A stretch of DNA of 64,000 bases from a virus (IMGVR_UViG_3300020312_000068:1-64000); one strand, 5' to 3'; numbered from the stretch's first letter, positions 51,849 through 62,613 are shown. The notes: generated by a model not told the origin, from the sequence alone. Numbers and translations: made by a program.

Positions 51849-53372
51849 ATGGCACTTGTAACCGACAAATTTAGAATTTACGCAGCCGAGGCGTTTAGAA
51901 ACACTCTCGGTAGCACTGGTTCGGACGCAAACAAAGTTTATTTGTTTGTTGGTCGTCCGAAAGCTTGGGGTAATCCTGATTCCCCACCTACTAATGAGCC
52001 TATTGACTCATTCACATATCATAGACAGACGTATGGTGATTCGGTTGCTTTTAAGCGAGTAGATATTACTGATACTTCTCTCGTTGTACCTAGAGTAGAT
52101 TGGATTGATCCCACTGAAACAACTGGTGGTACTGGACGTACATATTCTATGTACAAACCAGATTACAGTCCTGCTAAGACTACTGCCAATGGTGCTACTC
52201 GTCTATATGATTCAAACTTCTATGTGATGAACTCTGACTTCAACGTGTACAAATGCTTGTACAATGGTCAGTCTCCCACATACCCTAGAGGAAGACCCTC
52301 ACTGATTCAACCAACAGGAACATCAACCACAGTTATTGAAACCAACGACTCATCTGAGTATAAGTATCGTTGGAAGTATATGTATACTATTGACGCTGAT
52401 AATATTCTAAAATTCGTTACTACAGAGTTTATTCCTGTAATTGAGAATTCTCTAGTACAAGCTGCTGCTGGTGCTGGATCTATTGATACTGTTGTTATTG
52501 AAAATGCTGGTCAGGGTTATAACAATGATACCTACACTAACGTACCTATTCGTGGTGACTGGTCAATCAATGGTGGAACTCAAGCATATGCTTCTGTTAC
52601 GGTAGAGTCTGGATCTGTAACTAACGTTACTGTTACTAACTCTGGATCTAAGTATAGTTTCGGTACTATTGATGTTGGATTAATCCCTAACATTGGAGCT
52701 GGTGGATCGGGTGCTGACCTTGATGTCATTATCCCTCCTAATGGTGGACATGGTGCAGATGTTATCAGAGAGATTGGTGCTTACCGTCTTATGTTTGCTT
52801 CCAAACTAGAGACATCTACTGCTTTCGTTGACTTCCCAACTGACCTTACATTCCGTAGAGTTGGTTTGGTACTTAATCCATATGATTATAAAACTACTAC
52901 AATATCTGATCAGAATACAAGATCTGCTATTAAAGCAATGATCTTCCCTCAGTCTGGTACTGGTATGCCTAGTGGAACCTTTACTGCTGGTACTACTATC
53001 ACACAGAATACCACAAATGCTAAGGGATATATTGTTTCTTATGATTCGACTACGAAAGTATTGCGTTATTATCAAGATTCAACTGATGGATTAACTTCTG
53101 GAAATATTGTTGAGTTCAGTGGTAACTATGAGATTACCTCATCAAACCTTATAACTGCTACTCCTAACCAGACATTTGGTACATCACAAAACCCAGTTAC
53201 ACAGATCACTATTGGTGTATCTGTATACGAACTAGGTCTTTCATTTGTTGAAGGATATGCTAACGGAGAGGTTGAAATCAACTCTGGAGAAATCCTCTAC
53301 ATAGACAATAGGAACCCAATAACCCGATCTGCGGATCAGAACGAAGAGCTCAAAGTAGTAATTGAATTCTAA
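51849..53372 (+). CDS. gp8: gp8-like baseplate wedge protein
   Basis: 507 residues, longer than T4 gp8 (334). The N-terminal ~200 residues match the family: DKFRIYAAEAFRNTL, YDSNFYVMNSDFNVYKCLYN, and SSEYKYRWKYMYTIDADN. The extra length includes GQGYNNDTYTNV and GSKYSFGTIDV units of the GSGY module also found in the giant protein and other virion genes. gp8 joins gp7 and gp10 in T4 wedges. Starts 20 nt after a late octamer. Confidence 0.85.
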   Translation: MALVTDKFRIYAAEAFRNTLGSTGSDANKVYLFVGRPKAWGNPDSPPTNEPIDSFTYHRQTYGDSVAFKRVDITDTSLVVPRVDWIDPTETTGGTGRTYSMYKPDYSPAKTTANGATRLYDSNFYVMNSDFNVYKCLYNGQSPTYPRGRPSLIQPTGTSTTVIETNDSSEYKYRWKYMYTIDADNILKFVTTEFIPVIENSLVQAAAGAGSIDTVVIENAGQGYNNDTYTNVPIRGDWSINGGTQAYASVTVESGSVTNVTVTNSGSKYSFGTIDVGLIPNIGAGGSGADLDVIIPPNGGHGADVIREIGAYRLMFASKLETSTAFVDFPTDLTFRRVGLVLNPYDYKTTTISDQNTRSAIKAMIFPQSGTGMPSGTFTAGTTITQNTTNAKGYIVSYDSTTKVLRYYQDSTDGLTSGNIVEFSGNYEITSSNLITATPNQTFGTSQNPVTQITIGVSVYELGLSFVEGYANGEVEINSGEILYIDNRNPITRSADQNEELKVVIEF

Positions 53373-56300
53373 ATGGCACAGAATACGAATCTAAACATAT
53401 CTCCCTATTTTGACGACTTTGATGACGACAAAGGGTTTTTAAAGGTATTGTTTAAGCCTGGATTTCCAGTACAGGCAAGAGAACTAACTACACTCCAATC
53501 ACTCCTACAGAACCAGATAGACACGTTTGGTCAAGGTGTGTATAAAGAGGGTAGTATGGTGGTACCTGGTGGTACTACACTTAATAGGAATTATCCTGTT
53601 GTTTTAGTTCAGAATAACTATCTGAACCTACCTTTAGAATTGTATAGAGATTCACTTAACGGCAAGGTTGTGAAGGGTGCCACTTCAAACATCCGTGCTA
53701 GAGTTAATTTTTCAATCAGTTCTACAGAGTCAACTCGTGGATATGTTTCATTCTATATTACCTATCTAACTAAAGCAGATGATAATGTAACCAGTGTATT
53801 CCAAGCTGGTGAGATATTAACTTGTGAGGAAGATATTACTTATAGTACCTCTACTATTGTTGCTGGTACTCCCCTTGCTCAACTATTAAACTCTAATAGT
53901 ACTGCTGTTGGTTCTACTGCCAACATTGGTAAAGGTGTTTACTTTGTTCGTGGATACTTTGTACCTGTAGCAGAGCAGACTTTAATACTTGATCAATATT
54001 CTAATACTCCATCTTATAAGGTTGGACTTAAGGTAGAAGAGAGAATTATAACTGCTGATGAGGATGCTACCCTATATGACAATGCTATAGGTAGCACAAA
54101 CTTCTCAGCACCAGGTGCAGATAGATTTAAAATCAACCTAACCCTAGTTAAGAAAGCACTTGCTGATCCTAACTCTGCTGACTTTATTGAACTCTTACGT
54201 ACTAACGTTGGTAAGATTGAGAAGAAAGTTGAGCGTAGTGATCTTGGGTTTATTAATGATATACTTGCCACTAGAACTAAAGAAGAGTCTGGTGACTATT
54301 ATGTCAAGAGATTTAGTGTTGACGTAAGGGAGAACCTTAACGACGCATTTAATAATGGGGTCTTTACCAGTGATCAGACCACACAGGATGGTGCTACACC
54401 TACTGAGGATAAGCTTGCTGTACAAGTCTCTCCAGGTACTGCTTATGTTTCTGGTTATAGAACAGAGAAACTAGCAAATACATTTAAGGATTCGGACAAG
54501 CCCCGCACATTTACTGCTGCTGATTCACAGTCTATTACTTCAGACTTTGGTAACTATGTTCTGATTAGTAATCTGTTCGGTGGTGTTCAATTATATGATA
54601 CTGTTAGTTTACATAATGAGAAGATTGCTACTGGTGGTAACGCAAATGGTGACACCATAGGACAAGCAAGAGTTTTTGGATTCTCATTTGAGAGTGGTGC
54701 TAGAGATACTACTGCTACAAAATATCAACTTGCTTTAGCAGATGTTGATCTGTTTACAACTGTTACTATTGGTAGTACTGCTATAGTAGGAGATAAGAAG
54801 TATGTTGGTATGACATCTGGTGCTACTGGATATTCTAGGACCAATGGTACTGTTACTTCTGTTACCTTTGAACAGGTGACTGGTAACTTCGCAGTTAATG
54901 AGACTATTGCTTTAGAAGAGAATCCTACTGCCAGTATTGCTACTATCAGTGCTGTTACTTCTTATCAGTTTACTGACTGTAAGTCATTCTATAAGGCTGG
55001 ATTTACTGCTGATATAGATTTAGATCTTAGATCAACTGTAGCTGCTAATGCTCCTGTATTAAGCAGTACATCTGGTAACGCAACTGCTACTTTAACTGCT
55101 AGTCTATCTAATTTCTCAGCACAGTTGAGGAAGAATGATGTACTTGCTATCAGTAACAATAACTTGTCACATCAGGTTAGAGTCACTAGCATAACAAATG
55201 CTGGTGAGATCGCTATTGAAAGGATCACCTCAAATAATTTAAACGATGGAGCAATCAGTGGAAACATCACATTACTCAGACCACAAATTAGGGAAGCTCA
55301 AAAGAGAACACTTATATCGGCAATTCCGAAAGCTGCCGTTAAGTCTACTTCCACTAACAGCTCTGGTAGTTCTGTTGCCCCTCTCGGATACTTCAGAAAG
55401 TCCTATTCAGTATCCGTTACTGGAGGAGCATTCTCCCTCTCTGCAGGATCTAATCTTACCTTCAGAGATCCCACAGATGGAGATGACTTCCAAGTCATTG
55501 CCACTGCTGGAACCAATGCGGGTACCTCTTACACCGTAGGTAATGGTATAGCAACCACTTCTAACCCAGGTGATGCTAGTGCTTCTATCACTGGATTAAA
55601 TGCTGGTACTTCAGCTGCTATTGTTATAGCAACTGTATACTCAAGTAATAGAACTGCGAAAGCAAAGACTACTGAGCGTATGAAGGTGCTTAGAGTCGAT
55701 CATACTTATGGTGCTAGTGCTAATGGTTTAACACAAACTACTGCTGGTTATGGACATAGATTAGAAGATAAGTTTATATCTCTTGGATGTGCTGATGTAT
55801 TCTCACTGAAGGCTGTATATGAGTCATCTAATTCTGATGATCCTGTAATACCTAACTGTGGTTATAGTAACCTTATAGGTAATTTTGCGATAGGTGATAT
55901 ATTAACAGGTGCTGAATCTGGTGCTAAAGCACAGATCGTATCATTTGATAGTACCACAGTGTACTATGTAATGTTGAATAAGAATGCTTTCTCTGGAGAG
56001 GAAGGTATATCTACTCCTGATGCTAGTGGTAAGATTACTCTTGGAACCATTAAAACTGGTAGTGCTAATATCACATCATCGTTTGACTTAGATAATGGTC
56101 AAAGAGAACAGTATTATGATTATTCTAGACTTGTAAGGAAGTCTGGTTATGCTGCTCCTACACGTAGAATCTTAGTTATCTTCGATAGATTCTCCACAAC
56201 TTCTGGAGATGGATTCTATAGTGTTGATTCCTATTCTTCTGATGATTATAAAGAAATACCTACCTTTGGTACAATTCCATTAAGAAACGGTTTAGACTTC

Positions 56301-59300
56301 CGTCCAATGGTTCCTGCTGCCATCTCAGGGTCAGGTACAAGGCTATCACCATTCTTACATTCTTCTAATGATTATTTTGGTTTCAGTACTAGAGCATTCA
56401 CTGGTAACCTTGTAGGTCTACCAGGACAGGCAGATACCACTATTCTTTCCTATGAGTATTACCTAGGTAGAATAGACAAACTTAGCATGAATAAAGATAA
56501 TAAGATTATCATTGCTAAGGGTGAACCATCTGAGACTCCTGTCGAACCATCTGATCCAGAAGACGCTATGCTTCTGGCAACTATTACTATTCAACCTTAT
56601 GTCTTTGATATTGATGAAGATGTCACTATCACACAGACAAACTTTAAGAGATATACATTTAGAGATATTCAACAGCTTGAGCACAGAATCAAGACTCTTG
56701 AATACTATACACAGTTATCACTACTAGAAGCTGAGACTGCTACCTTTGCTGTTAGAGATAGCAATGGTATGGATAGATTTAAGAATGGATTTATCGTTGA
56801 TAACTTTGCGTCACTAGCAACCAGTGATACATTCCACCCTGACTATAGAGTATCAGTTGACTTTGATGAGGGTCATTTACGTCCTTCCCACTATACAACT
56901 AACCTTCCTCTGATTGTTAGTTCCACCTCTACTAATATTCAACAAACAGGTGATCTAGTAACACTACCATATACTGACTTAGTATTGGTTGATCAACCTT
57001 ATGCTTCTGCTTTAGAGAATGTAAACCCATTCAACGTCTTTACTTTCATTGGAGATATTAAATTAACTCCAGAAACTGATGACTGGGTAGACACTAAGAC
57101 ACTCGCTGCTATCCAAGGACCAGTTGTAGAAGGTAACTACATGACAACTGTTAGAGAGTTTGGTGCTGATCAGAATGGTCTAACACCTATTCAGTGGGGT
57201 TCATGGCAGACAACATGGTCTGGTACTGTATGGCAGACACGTCAAGTCACAACAGGTAAAGGTAAGAACAGACGTACCAGAACTGAGAGATTCTCAAGAG
57301 TTAGAACAGATCAGTCAAGAACTGGTATTCGCCATAGTATTACACCTATTATTGAACAACAGAGTCTTGGTAACAGGATTGTATCTGTTGAGCATATTCA
57401 AAATATGCGTTCTAGGAACATTGAATTTAAGGGTGAGAAACTCAAGCCAAGGACACGTTTCTATGCTTTCTTTGATGGTGTAGATGTTAAGGCATATATC
57501 ACTCCTAAACTTCTTGAGGTAACTAAGAATCCTAATGATGATTCTGATACTAACTCAACTCCTTTCCAGGTTGGTGAGACAGTTAAAGGTCTTACATCTG
57601 GATGTACACTAAGAATTTTGGAACCTAACCATGAGCACAATACAAACCCATACACAGGTACAAGTATTTCCTCAGTTTCAGATTACACTGCCAACCTGGC
57701 ATGGATTAATCTTGACACTAACGCTCTCGCTGCTCAAGCTCTCGGAGCTTATTCTGGCAACCCAATCCCTAATGAGATCTTGGTTGGACAGTCTTCAGGT
57801 GCTCGTGCGAAAGTTAAAGAGAGAAGATTAATTACAGATGGTGCTGGATTCCTGAAGGGAACATTCTTTATACCAGAACCTAACGTATCTACTAATCCTA
57901 AGTTTAAGACTGGTACACGTATCTTCCGTCTATCTGATACAACTAATGATTCACAAGTACAAGGTGAATCAGAGTCTAGTGCTCAGACAGAATACTCTGC
58001 TACTGGTATTCTCCAGACTCAGCAGGAAACTATTATTTCTGTACGTAATGCTCAAGTTGATGAGCAGAGATTTACACAGAACAGAACCTTATGGTCTGAC
58101 CCTCTTGCTCAAACATTCTTGATTCAAGATGAGGACTTAGAAGGTGGTGTATTCTTAACTAAGATCGATCTATTCTTCCAACAGAAGGATTCTGAGATCC
58201 CAGTTGCTATTGATATTCGTACCGTAGAAAATGGTACCCCAACACAGGTAATCGTTCCATTCTCTAAGGTAATCAAGAAGGCAGCTGACGTAGTTACATC
58301 AGCAGATGCTTCTACACCAACAACATTTGTATTTGAGTCTCCAGTATTCATAGGACATCAACAGGAACATGCTATTGTTGTCACATCTGACTCAAACCAA
58401 TATAAAGTATTCATCTCACTTCTAGGTGAAGATGCTATTGATGCTGCTCACGCAGGAGAGAAGATCTCTGAGCAGCCATATATCGGTGTTCTATTCAAAT
58501 CACAGAACGCTTCTACTTGGACACCATCTCAGTTTGAAGACTTGATGTTCAAGATCTATAGAGCAGACTTTACTCTACCTACTACTCTTGCTCAGTCTAA
58601 GTTGATTCTTAACAACGCAACACTGGAAGAGAATAATGGTGGATTTGTAAGTGCTCTACCAAACGCCTTTGCCACAACTGATGATCAGGCATATGTTGAT
58701 GTCTTCCATAGCAATCATGGTATGCAATCATCTGCTAACTATGTTGTTGTAGATGGTGTTAAATCTGAAGTTGGTGATACCACACTTAAAGTTGCTCTTG
58801 CTGCTTCAGGTGTATCACAGATAACAGTACAGAATGCTGCTAACTTCCATCTTTGTATAGGTGGTAACGCAACACAAGCTGCTAGTTTAAATTCAGGAAA
58901 TACTGGACCAGGTAATGCTGCTCCTGCTGTTTCCAATACAAACCCAGGCTTTGTTAAGATCGGTGATGAAATTATAGCTTATGAGCATATCAATACAGGT
59001 TCTCCTGATTGGATTATTGATATCTTAGGACATAATGCTGCTTCTGTAAGTGGTAGAAATTGGGATCCTGTTACTAATTCAGGTTCTGCTACAGGTACTG
59101 CTCATCTTATAGAGGCTACCGTAGAGTGTTATAACCTTGCTGGTATACCTCTGACAAAGATTAACGGTACACATCATACATCTACATTTGGTGGTCTGAC
59201 TTCTTTAAATAGTCCACACAAATATAGACTAAACATTACTGGAGTTAAAGCACATAAAACAATCAGTGCTGGAGGGGATGGTGTAACCATTTCCCAAAAC

Positions 59301-60038
59301 ATACCTTGGGATGTGCTAACTCCACAAATACAAACTCAGACACAACCTGGCTGTAGCATTAGTGCTAGAGCATTGGGTACAAGTGGAACCTCATGTGGTC
59401 CATTCCCATCAGGATATACTGCTGAGACATCATTCGTTAAGGATACAACATTCAGAGATATTACTTTGAATGATATCAATTACTTCCTTGCTACTAAGGT
59501 CATTGCTTCTAAGCAAAATGAAATTAGCAATATGTCTGGAGGTAAATCACTTGACGTAGAATTAAACTTCTTCTCTGACGCAAGTCACTTATCACCTGTT
59601 GTTGATACTCAGAGAATGAGTGTCACTACCACTGCTAACCTCATCAACAACTGGACTCCTTCTGCTGGAGTAGGTGATGAGAATGCTGCTATATACATCA
59701 CTAGACTCGCTAGACTTGATAACTCAGCTACGGGTGTTAAGGTTGCGTTGGCAGCAAACAACTTTGAATTCTCTAATCTCTGCTTAATGTATAAGTTAGT
59801 ACCTGTAGGTTACACTGGAGATACTGATGATTTGAATTTTGAATATTTCAATACTACTGGTATACCTGACAGTGGAGACATGGTTCCTCAAAATGATCCA
59901 TTTGTCTGGACAGATTATGAGTTTACCGTTGAAGATGCTCCTGCTTATGATGGATTCCAACTTAAAATCGTACTTAGAAATTACAATCAACCGTACATCC
60001 CAAGAGTCAAAGATTTAAGAATCATTGCATTGGCATAA
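53373..60038 (+). CDS. DUF4815-like large baseplate/fibre-attachment protein (2221 aa)
   Basis: The N-terminus ISPYFDDFDDDKGFLKVLF, KPGFPVQARELTTLQSLL and QNQIDTFGQGVYKEGSMV is the DUF4815-type domain of T4-like cyanophage structural proteins. A basic stretch around residues 1290-1310 (KGKNRRTRTERFSRVR) and a C-terminal ~600-residue beta region (FLIQDEDLEGGVFLTKIDLF) follow. It directly follows the gp8 gene with no gap, where T4 has gp9/gp10, so a wedge-periphery or fibre-attachment role is likely. It ends in a TAATG overlap. Confidence 0.75.
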   Translation: MAQNTNLNISPYFDDFDDDKGFLKVLFKPGFPVQARELTTLQSLLQNQIDTFGQGVYKEGSMVVPGGTTLNRNYPVVLVQNNYLNLPLELYRDSLNGKVVKGATSNIRARVNFSISSTESTRGYVSFYITYLTKADDNVTSVFQAGEILTCEEDITYSTSTIVAGTPLAQLLNSNSTAVGSTANIGKGVYFVRGYFVPVAEQTLILDQYSNTPSYKVGLKVEERIITADEDATLYDNAIGSTNFSAPGADRFKINLTLVKKALADPNSADFIELLRTNVGKIEKKVERSDLGFINDILATRTKEESGDYYVKRFSVDVRENLNDAFNNGVFTSDQTTQDGATPTEDKLAVQVSPGTAYVSGYRTEKLANTFKDSDKPRTFTAADSQSITSDFGNYVLISNLFGGVQLYDTVSLHNEKIATGGNANGDTIGQARVFGFSFESGARDTTATKYQLALADVDLFTTVTIGSTAIVGDKKYVGMTSGATGYSRTNGTVTSVTFEQVTGNFAVNETIALEENPTASIATISAVTSYQFTDCKSFYKAGFTADIDLDLRSTVAANAPVLSSTSGNATATLTASLSNFSAQLRKNDVLAISNNNLSHQVRVTSITNAGEIAIERITSNNLNDGAISGNITLLRPQIREAQKRTLISAIPKAAVKSTSTNSSGSSVAPLGYFRKSYSVSVTGGAFSLSAGSNLTFRDPTDGDDFQVIATAGTNAGTSYTVGNGIATTSNPGDASASITGLNAGTSAAIVIATVYSSNRTAKAKTTERMKVLRVDHTYGASANGLTQTTAGYGHRLEDKFISLGCADVFSLKAVYESSNSDDPVIPNCGYSNLIGNFAIGDILTGAESGAKAQIVSFDSTTVYYVMLNKNAFSGEEGISTPDASGKITLGTIKTGSANITSSFDLDNGQREQYYDYSRLVRKSGYAAPTRRILVIFDRFSTTSGDGFYSVDSYSSDDYKEIPTFGTIPLRNGLDFRPMVPAAISGSGTRLSPFLHSSNDYFGFSTRAFTGNLVGLPGQADTTILSYEYYLGRIDKLSMNKDNKIIIAKGEPSETPVEPSDPEDAMLLATITIQPYVFDIDEDVTITQTNFKRYTFRDIQQLEHRIKTLEYYTQLSLLEAETATFAVRDSNGMDRFKNGFIVDNFASLATSDTFHPDYRVSVDFDEGHLRPSHYTTNLPLIVSSTSTNIQQTGDLVTLPYTDLVLVDQPYASALENVNPFNVFTFIGDIKLTPETDDWVDTKTLAAIQGPVVEGNYMTTVREFGADQNGLTPIQWGSWQTTWSGTVWQTRQVTTGKGKNRRTRTERFSRVRTDQSRTGIRHSITPIIEQQSLGNRIVSVEHIQNMRSRNIEFKGEKLKPRTRFYAFFDGVDVKAYITPKLLEVTKNPNDDSDTNSTPFQVGETVKGLTSGCTLRILEPNHEHNTNPYTGTSISSVSDYTANLAWINLDTNALAAQALGAYSGNPIPNEILVGQSSGARAKVKERRLITDGAGFLKGTFFIPEPNVSTNPKFKTGTRIFRLSDTTNDSQVQGESESSAQTEYSATGILQTQQETIISVRNAQVDEQRFTQNRTLWSDPLAQTFLIQDEDLEGGVFLTKIDLFFQQKDSEIPVAIDIRTVENGTPTQVIVPFSKVIKKAADVVTSADASTPTTFVFESPVFIGHQQEHAIVVTSDSNQYKVFISLLGEDAIDAAHAGEKISEQPYIGVLFKSQNASTWTPSQFEDLMFKIYRADFTLPTTLAQSKLILNNATLEENNGGFVSALPNAFATTDDQAYVDVFHSNHGMQSSANYVVVDGVKSEVGDTTLKVALAASGVSQITVQNAANFHLCIGGNATQAASLNSGNTGPGNAAPAVSNTNPGFVKIGDEIIAYEHINTGSPDWIIDILGHNAASVSGRNWDPVTNSGSATGTAHLIEATVECYNLAGIPLTKINGTHHTSTFGGLTSLNSPHKYRLNITGVKAHKTISAGGDGVTISQNIPWDVLTPQIQTQTQPGCSISARALGTSGTSCGPFPSGYTAETSFVKDTTFRDITLNDINYFLATKVIASKQNEISNMSGGKSLDVELNFFSDASHLSPVVDTQRMSVTTTANLINNWTPSAGVGDENAAIYITRLARLDNSATGVKVALAANNFEFSNLCLMYKLVPVGYTGDTDDLNFEYFNTTGIPDSGDMVPQNDPFVWTDYEFTVEDAPAYDGFQLKIVLRNYNQPYIPRVKDLRIIALA

Positions 60039-60337
60039 TGGAAGATTTTGAAGCATACGCAAGGTCACGAGAGAAGGAAATTCTCACAAAGAAGGATGAT
60101 AGGGGTGAAATAGACCCTCGTGACGAGAAAGGTTTAATTAAAGTAGAGGATCATAAGAATCTAGGAAGAGATCCAAATTCCAACGCTATCATTAATACTG
60201 ATAGTGCTGGTTATCTTGCTTATGTAAAAGCAAGGGAACGAGCTCGCTTAAAAGATAAGTCTGTTATGGACCTGAAGGACGAGATTACGGAACTCAAGGA
60301 TATGCTTAAGGTTCTAGTAGAAAACAGTAATAAATAA
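60038..60337 (+). CDS. Hypothetical charged protein (99 aa)
   Basis: Highly charged and helical: DFEAYARSREKEILTKKDDR at the N-terminus and a coiled-coil end (DLKDEITELKDMLKVLVENS). It overlaps the preceding structural gene (TAATG). A small adaptor or scaffold is conceivable; no family recognised. Confidence 0.6.
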   Translation: MEDFEAYARSREKEILTKKDDRGEIDPRDEKGLIKVEDHKNLGRDPNSNAIINTDSAGYLAYVKARERARLKDKSVMDLKDEITELKDMLKVLVENSNK

Positions 60338-60343
60338 CATTGA

Positions 60344-60351
60344 GATAAATA
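60344..60351 (+). promoter_or_regulatory. Late promoter-like GATAAATA
   Basis: GATAAATA lies 23 nt before ATG 60375; a second, TAATAAATA-like, copy overlaps the preceding stop at 60328-60336. Confidence 0.5.
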
Positions 60352-60374
60352 CTCTTTAGGGAAAATTCTAGAGC

Positions 60375-60713
60375 ATGGCATCAGCTGTATCCAATCTATT
60401 GATTTACCAAGGTGCCGATTTCAACATCGACTTCTCAGTCGAGAACGATAACGGTACTGAATTTGATATGACGGGGTACTCAGCAGCGTGTAAGATCAAG
60501 AAGCATTACACAAGTAGTACTTCTACAACAGTTTCAACTGCTATCTTAACACCTGTTACCGCTGGACGCATCCAACTTTCTCTATCAGCTGCTCAGACTA
60601 CCGCTATGAAGTCAGGCAGATATGTTTATGATGTTGTTATAACAGCAGCTTCTGGGTTAAAGACCAGAGTGCTTGAAGGTACAGTTAGTGTTCTGGAGGG
60701 GGTCACACTCTAA
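60375..60713 (+). CDS. Small beta-sandwich virion protein (112 aa)
   Basis: Alternating beta segments (LLIYQGADFNIDFSVENDNG, TGYSAACKIKKHY, RIQLSLSAAQTTAM, SGRYVYDVVITAASG) give an Ig-like or BppU-N-like domain that is common as a fibre-anchoring unit in phages. The stop overlaps the next start (TAATG). First gene of the distal fibre unit. Confidence 0.65.
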   Translation: MASAVSNLLIYQGADFNIDFSVENDNGTEFDMTGYSAACKIKKHYTSSTSTTVSTAILTPVTAGRIQLSLSAAQTTAMKSGRYVYDVVITAASGLKTRVLEGTVSVLEGVTL

Positions 60714-60934
60714 TGGCAAGATTAAGATTTGGAGATCAATCAGTTCCAAGAGTTACACGAGTCGCCACTGGTGGTGGCGGTGGAACAGTTGGTGCTTTGG
60801 CCGACGTTGACCTGACAGATACAAGTGAAGGCGGTTTACAGAATGGTGGAGTATTGGTATACAACTCCTCAAAAGCAAAATTTATACCAACAAATGTGCT
60901 AAACAACATCACAGTTAATGGGGGAACATTCTGA
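60713..60934 (+). CDS. Small virion protein ending in GGTF (73 aa)
   Basis: Gly-rich with basic start (ARLRFGDQSVPRVTRVATGG) and GALADVDLTDTSEGGLQNGG, a phrase seen in phage fibre and knob proteins. It ends in VNGGTF, the same residues that end the next protein. Both junctions are 1-nt overlaps, so translation is coupled. Confidence 0.6.
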   Translation: MARLRFGDQSVPRVTRVATGGGGGTVGALADVDLTDTSEGGLQNGGVLVYNSSKAKFIPTNVLNNITVNGGTF

Positions 60935-62613
60935 TGGCATCAAAGTTACTGGTAAAACGTAGTACGGGGACAGCTGCTCCAGGTACCGTTGATTTCGGTG
61001 AATTAGCCTTAACGGTTGGGACAGGTACCCAAGCGAACCTCGGAGACAGACTGTTTGTTGGAGACAATAATAGTGCTGCTCAAGTGGTTGGTGGTAAATA
61101 TTTCACCGACATGCTGGATCAAGTACACGGTGTAACAACCGCTGCTAGTGCTCTGATCGTAGACAGCAATAAGAAACTTGATGATTTCTATGTTGATGAT
61201 GTTCAAATCAACGCTAATGAAGTCACAACAAGTACAACAGATTCTGACCTAATCATATCTGCCAATGGAACTGGTAAGGTTGTTTTACAAGATGGTCAGG
61301 AATTAGAATTTGGTACTACTGGCGATATAGAGTTTGTATGGAATGACTCTGACGCTGATGTACAAATAAGAAGATCAAGTGGTGGTAACGCTGCTGCTGC
61401 ATTACTAATCCAAGACGACATCCCCCTGAAGTTTGGATCTGGTAATGACGCACGTGTTTATTACGACGAAACAACACTAGACAAACTACGTTGGGCTGGT
61501 GCTGATCAAGAATTCGATTCAGGTGTTCAGGTTAAGTTTGCCGATAACACTACTGCTTCCAATACCACAACTGCTGCCGTAGTAATTACAGGTGGTTTAG
61601 GTGTTGGTGCTAAGGCATGGATCAAAGATTTGAATGTAGATGATGACGCAACTATAGGTACTGCTGCTGGTGATACCTTAACAGTTAACTCAACAACTAC
61701 CTTTAATAACGGTGTAACCTTCAGTGGTACACAAACCGTTTCTGGTACCATCAACCAGACTGGTGAGTTTACAATCGACCAGTTAAAGTTGGATGGTAAT
61801 ATCCTCTCTACCACTTCTGGTACTGAGATGATTATCGACCCTTACCCTGCTGGTAATGATTCAGAGGGTTTGGTTATTATTAAAGGTGACTTACAGATTG
61901 ATGGTACGACTACTACAGTCAACAGTGCTTCAATGTCTGTTAATGATCCTACTATTGAATTAGGTGATCCTACAGTTACATTATCACTTACTACTGCTGC
62001 TACTTCTGGTGATACAGTTCTTACTGTTGACCGTGTTGTAGGACTTAATGTTGGTGATGACATCACTGGAACAAATATAGCAAACTCAACAAATATTCAA
62101 TCTATCAATACTGGTCTTAAGCAAATTACTTTAGATCAGGCAATCACAGGAAACATCGATAGCGGTGGATCAATCGTCGCAACACGCGATGCTTCTGATG
62201 GCCTAGATAGAGGTGTGAAGGTACACTATCATGACGGTACTAATGCTAAGTTTGGTTTCTTCGGTTATGACCGTACAGGTGGTGCTGATGGAAATGGTGC
62301 TTGGACATTCATCGAGAATGCTACAGATACCAATACAGTATTTGGAGTAACAGGTAACCGTGGTACAGTTGTACTTGGTGATCTAGAACTCGATACCGAT
62401 CTTGAAGTTCAATATGGTGGTACAGGTGTTTCAACCTTTACCCAATATGGCGTTCCTTATGGTAACGGTGCCTCTGCTATGCAGGTAACAGCTGCTGCTA
62501 ATATGGCATCACCTGGTACTGGTGATGATGCCACAACCTCCTATCAAGTTTTAACAGTCACCGCTGCTGGTGTTCCTGTTTGGACTAATACCGTCGATGG
62601 GGGTACGTTCTGA
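60934..62613 (+). CDS. Fibre-type virion protein (559 aa)
   Basis: The N-terminus SKLLVKRSTGTAAPGTVDFG and GELALTVG-like segment is typical of trimeric phage fibre proteins. The middle has repeating 'delta-t' style beta strands, TVLTVDRVVGLNVGDDITG is a small beta module, and VQYGGTGVSTFTQYGVPYGN is the GGTG unit of phage long fibres. It ends VDGGTF, like the preceding small protein. A trimeric tail fibre or fibre shaft is likely. Confidence 0.68.
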   Translation: MASKLLVKRSTGTAAPGTVDFGELALTVGTGTQANLGDRLFVGDNNSAAQVVGGKYFTDMLDQVHGVTTAASALIVDSNKKLDDFYVDDVQINANEVTTSTTDSDLIISANGTGKVVLQDGQELEFGTTGDIEFVWNDSDADVQIRRSSGGNAAAALLIQDDIPLKFGSGNDARVYYDETTLDKLRWAGADQEFDSGVQVKFADNTTASNTTTAAVVITGGLGVGAKAWIKDLNVDDDATIGTAAGDTLTVNSTTTFNNGVTFSGTQTVSGTINQTGEFTIDQLKLDGNILSTTSGTEMIIDPYPAGNDSEGLVIIKGDLQIDGTTTTVNSASMSVNDPTIELGDPTVTLSLTTAATSGDTVLTVDRVVGLNVGDDITGTNIANSTNIQSINTGLKQITLDQAITGNIDSGGSIVATRDASDGLDRGVKVHYHDGTNAKFGFFGYDRTGGADGNGAWTFIENATDTNTVFGVTGNRGTVVLGDLELDTDLEVQYGGTGVSTFTQYGVPYGNGASAMQVTAAANMASPGTGDDATTSYQVLTVTAAGVPVWTNTVDGGTF

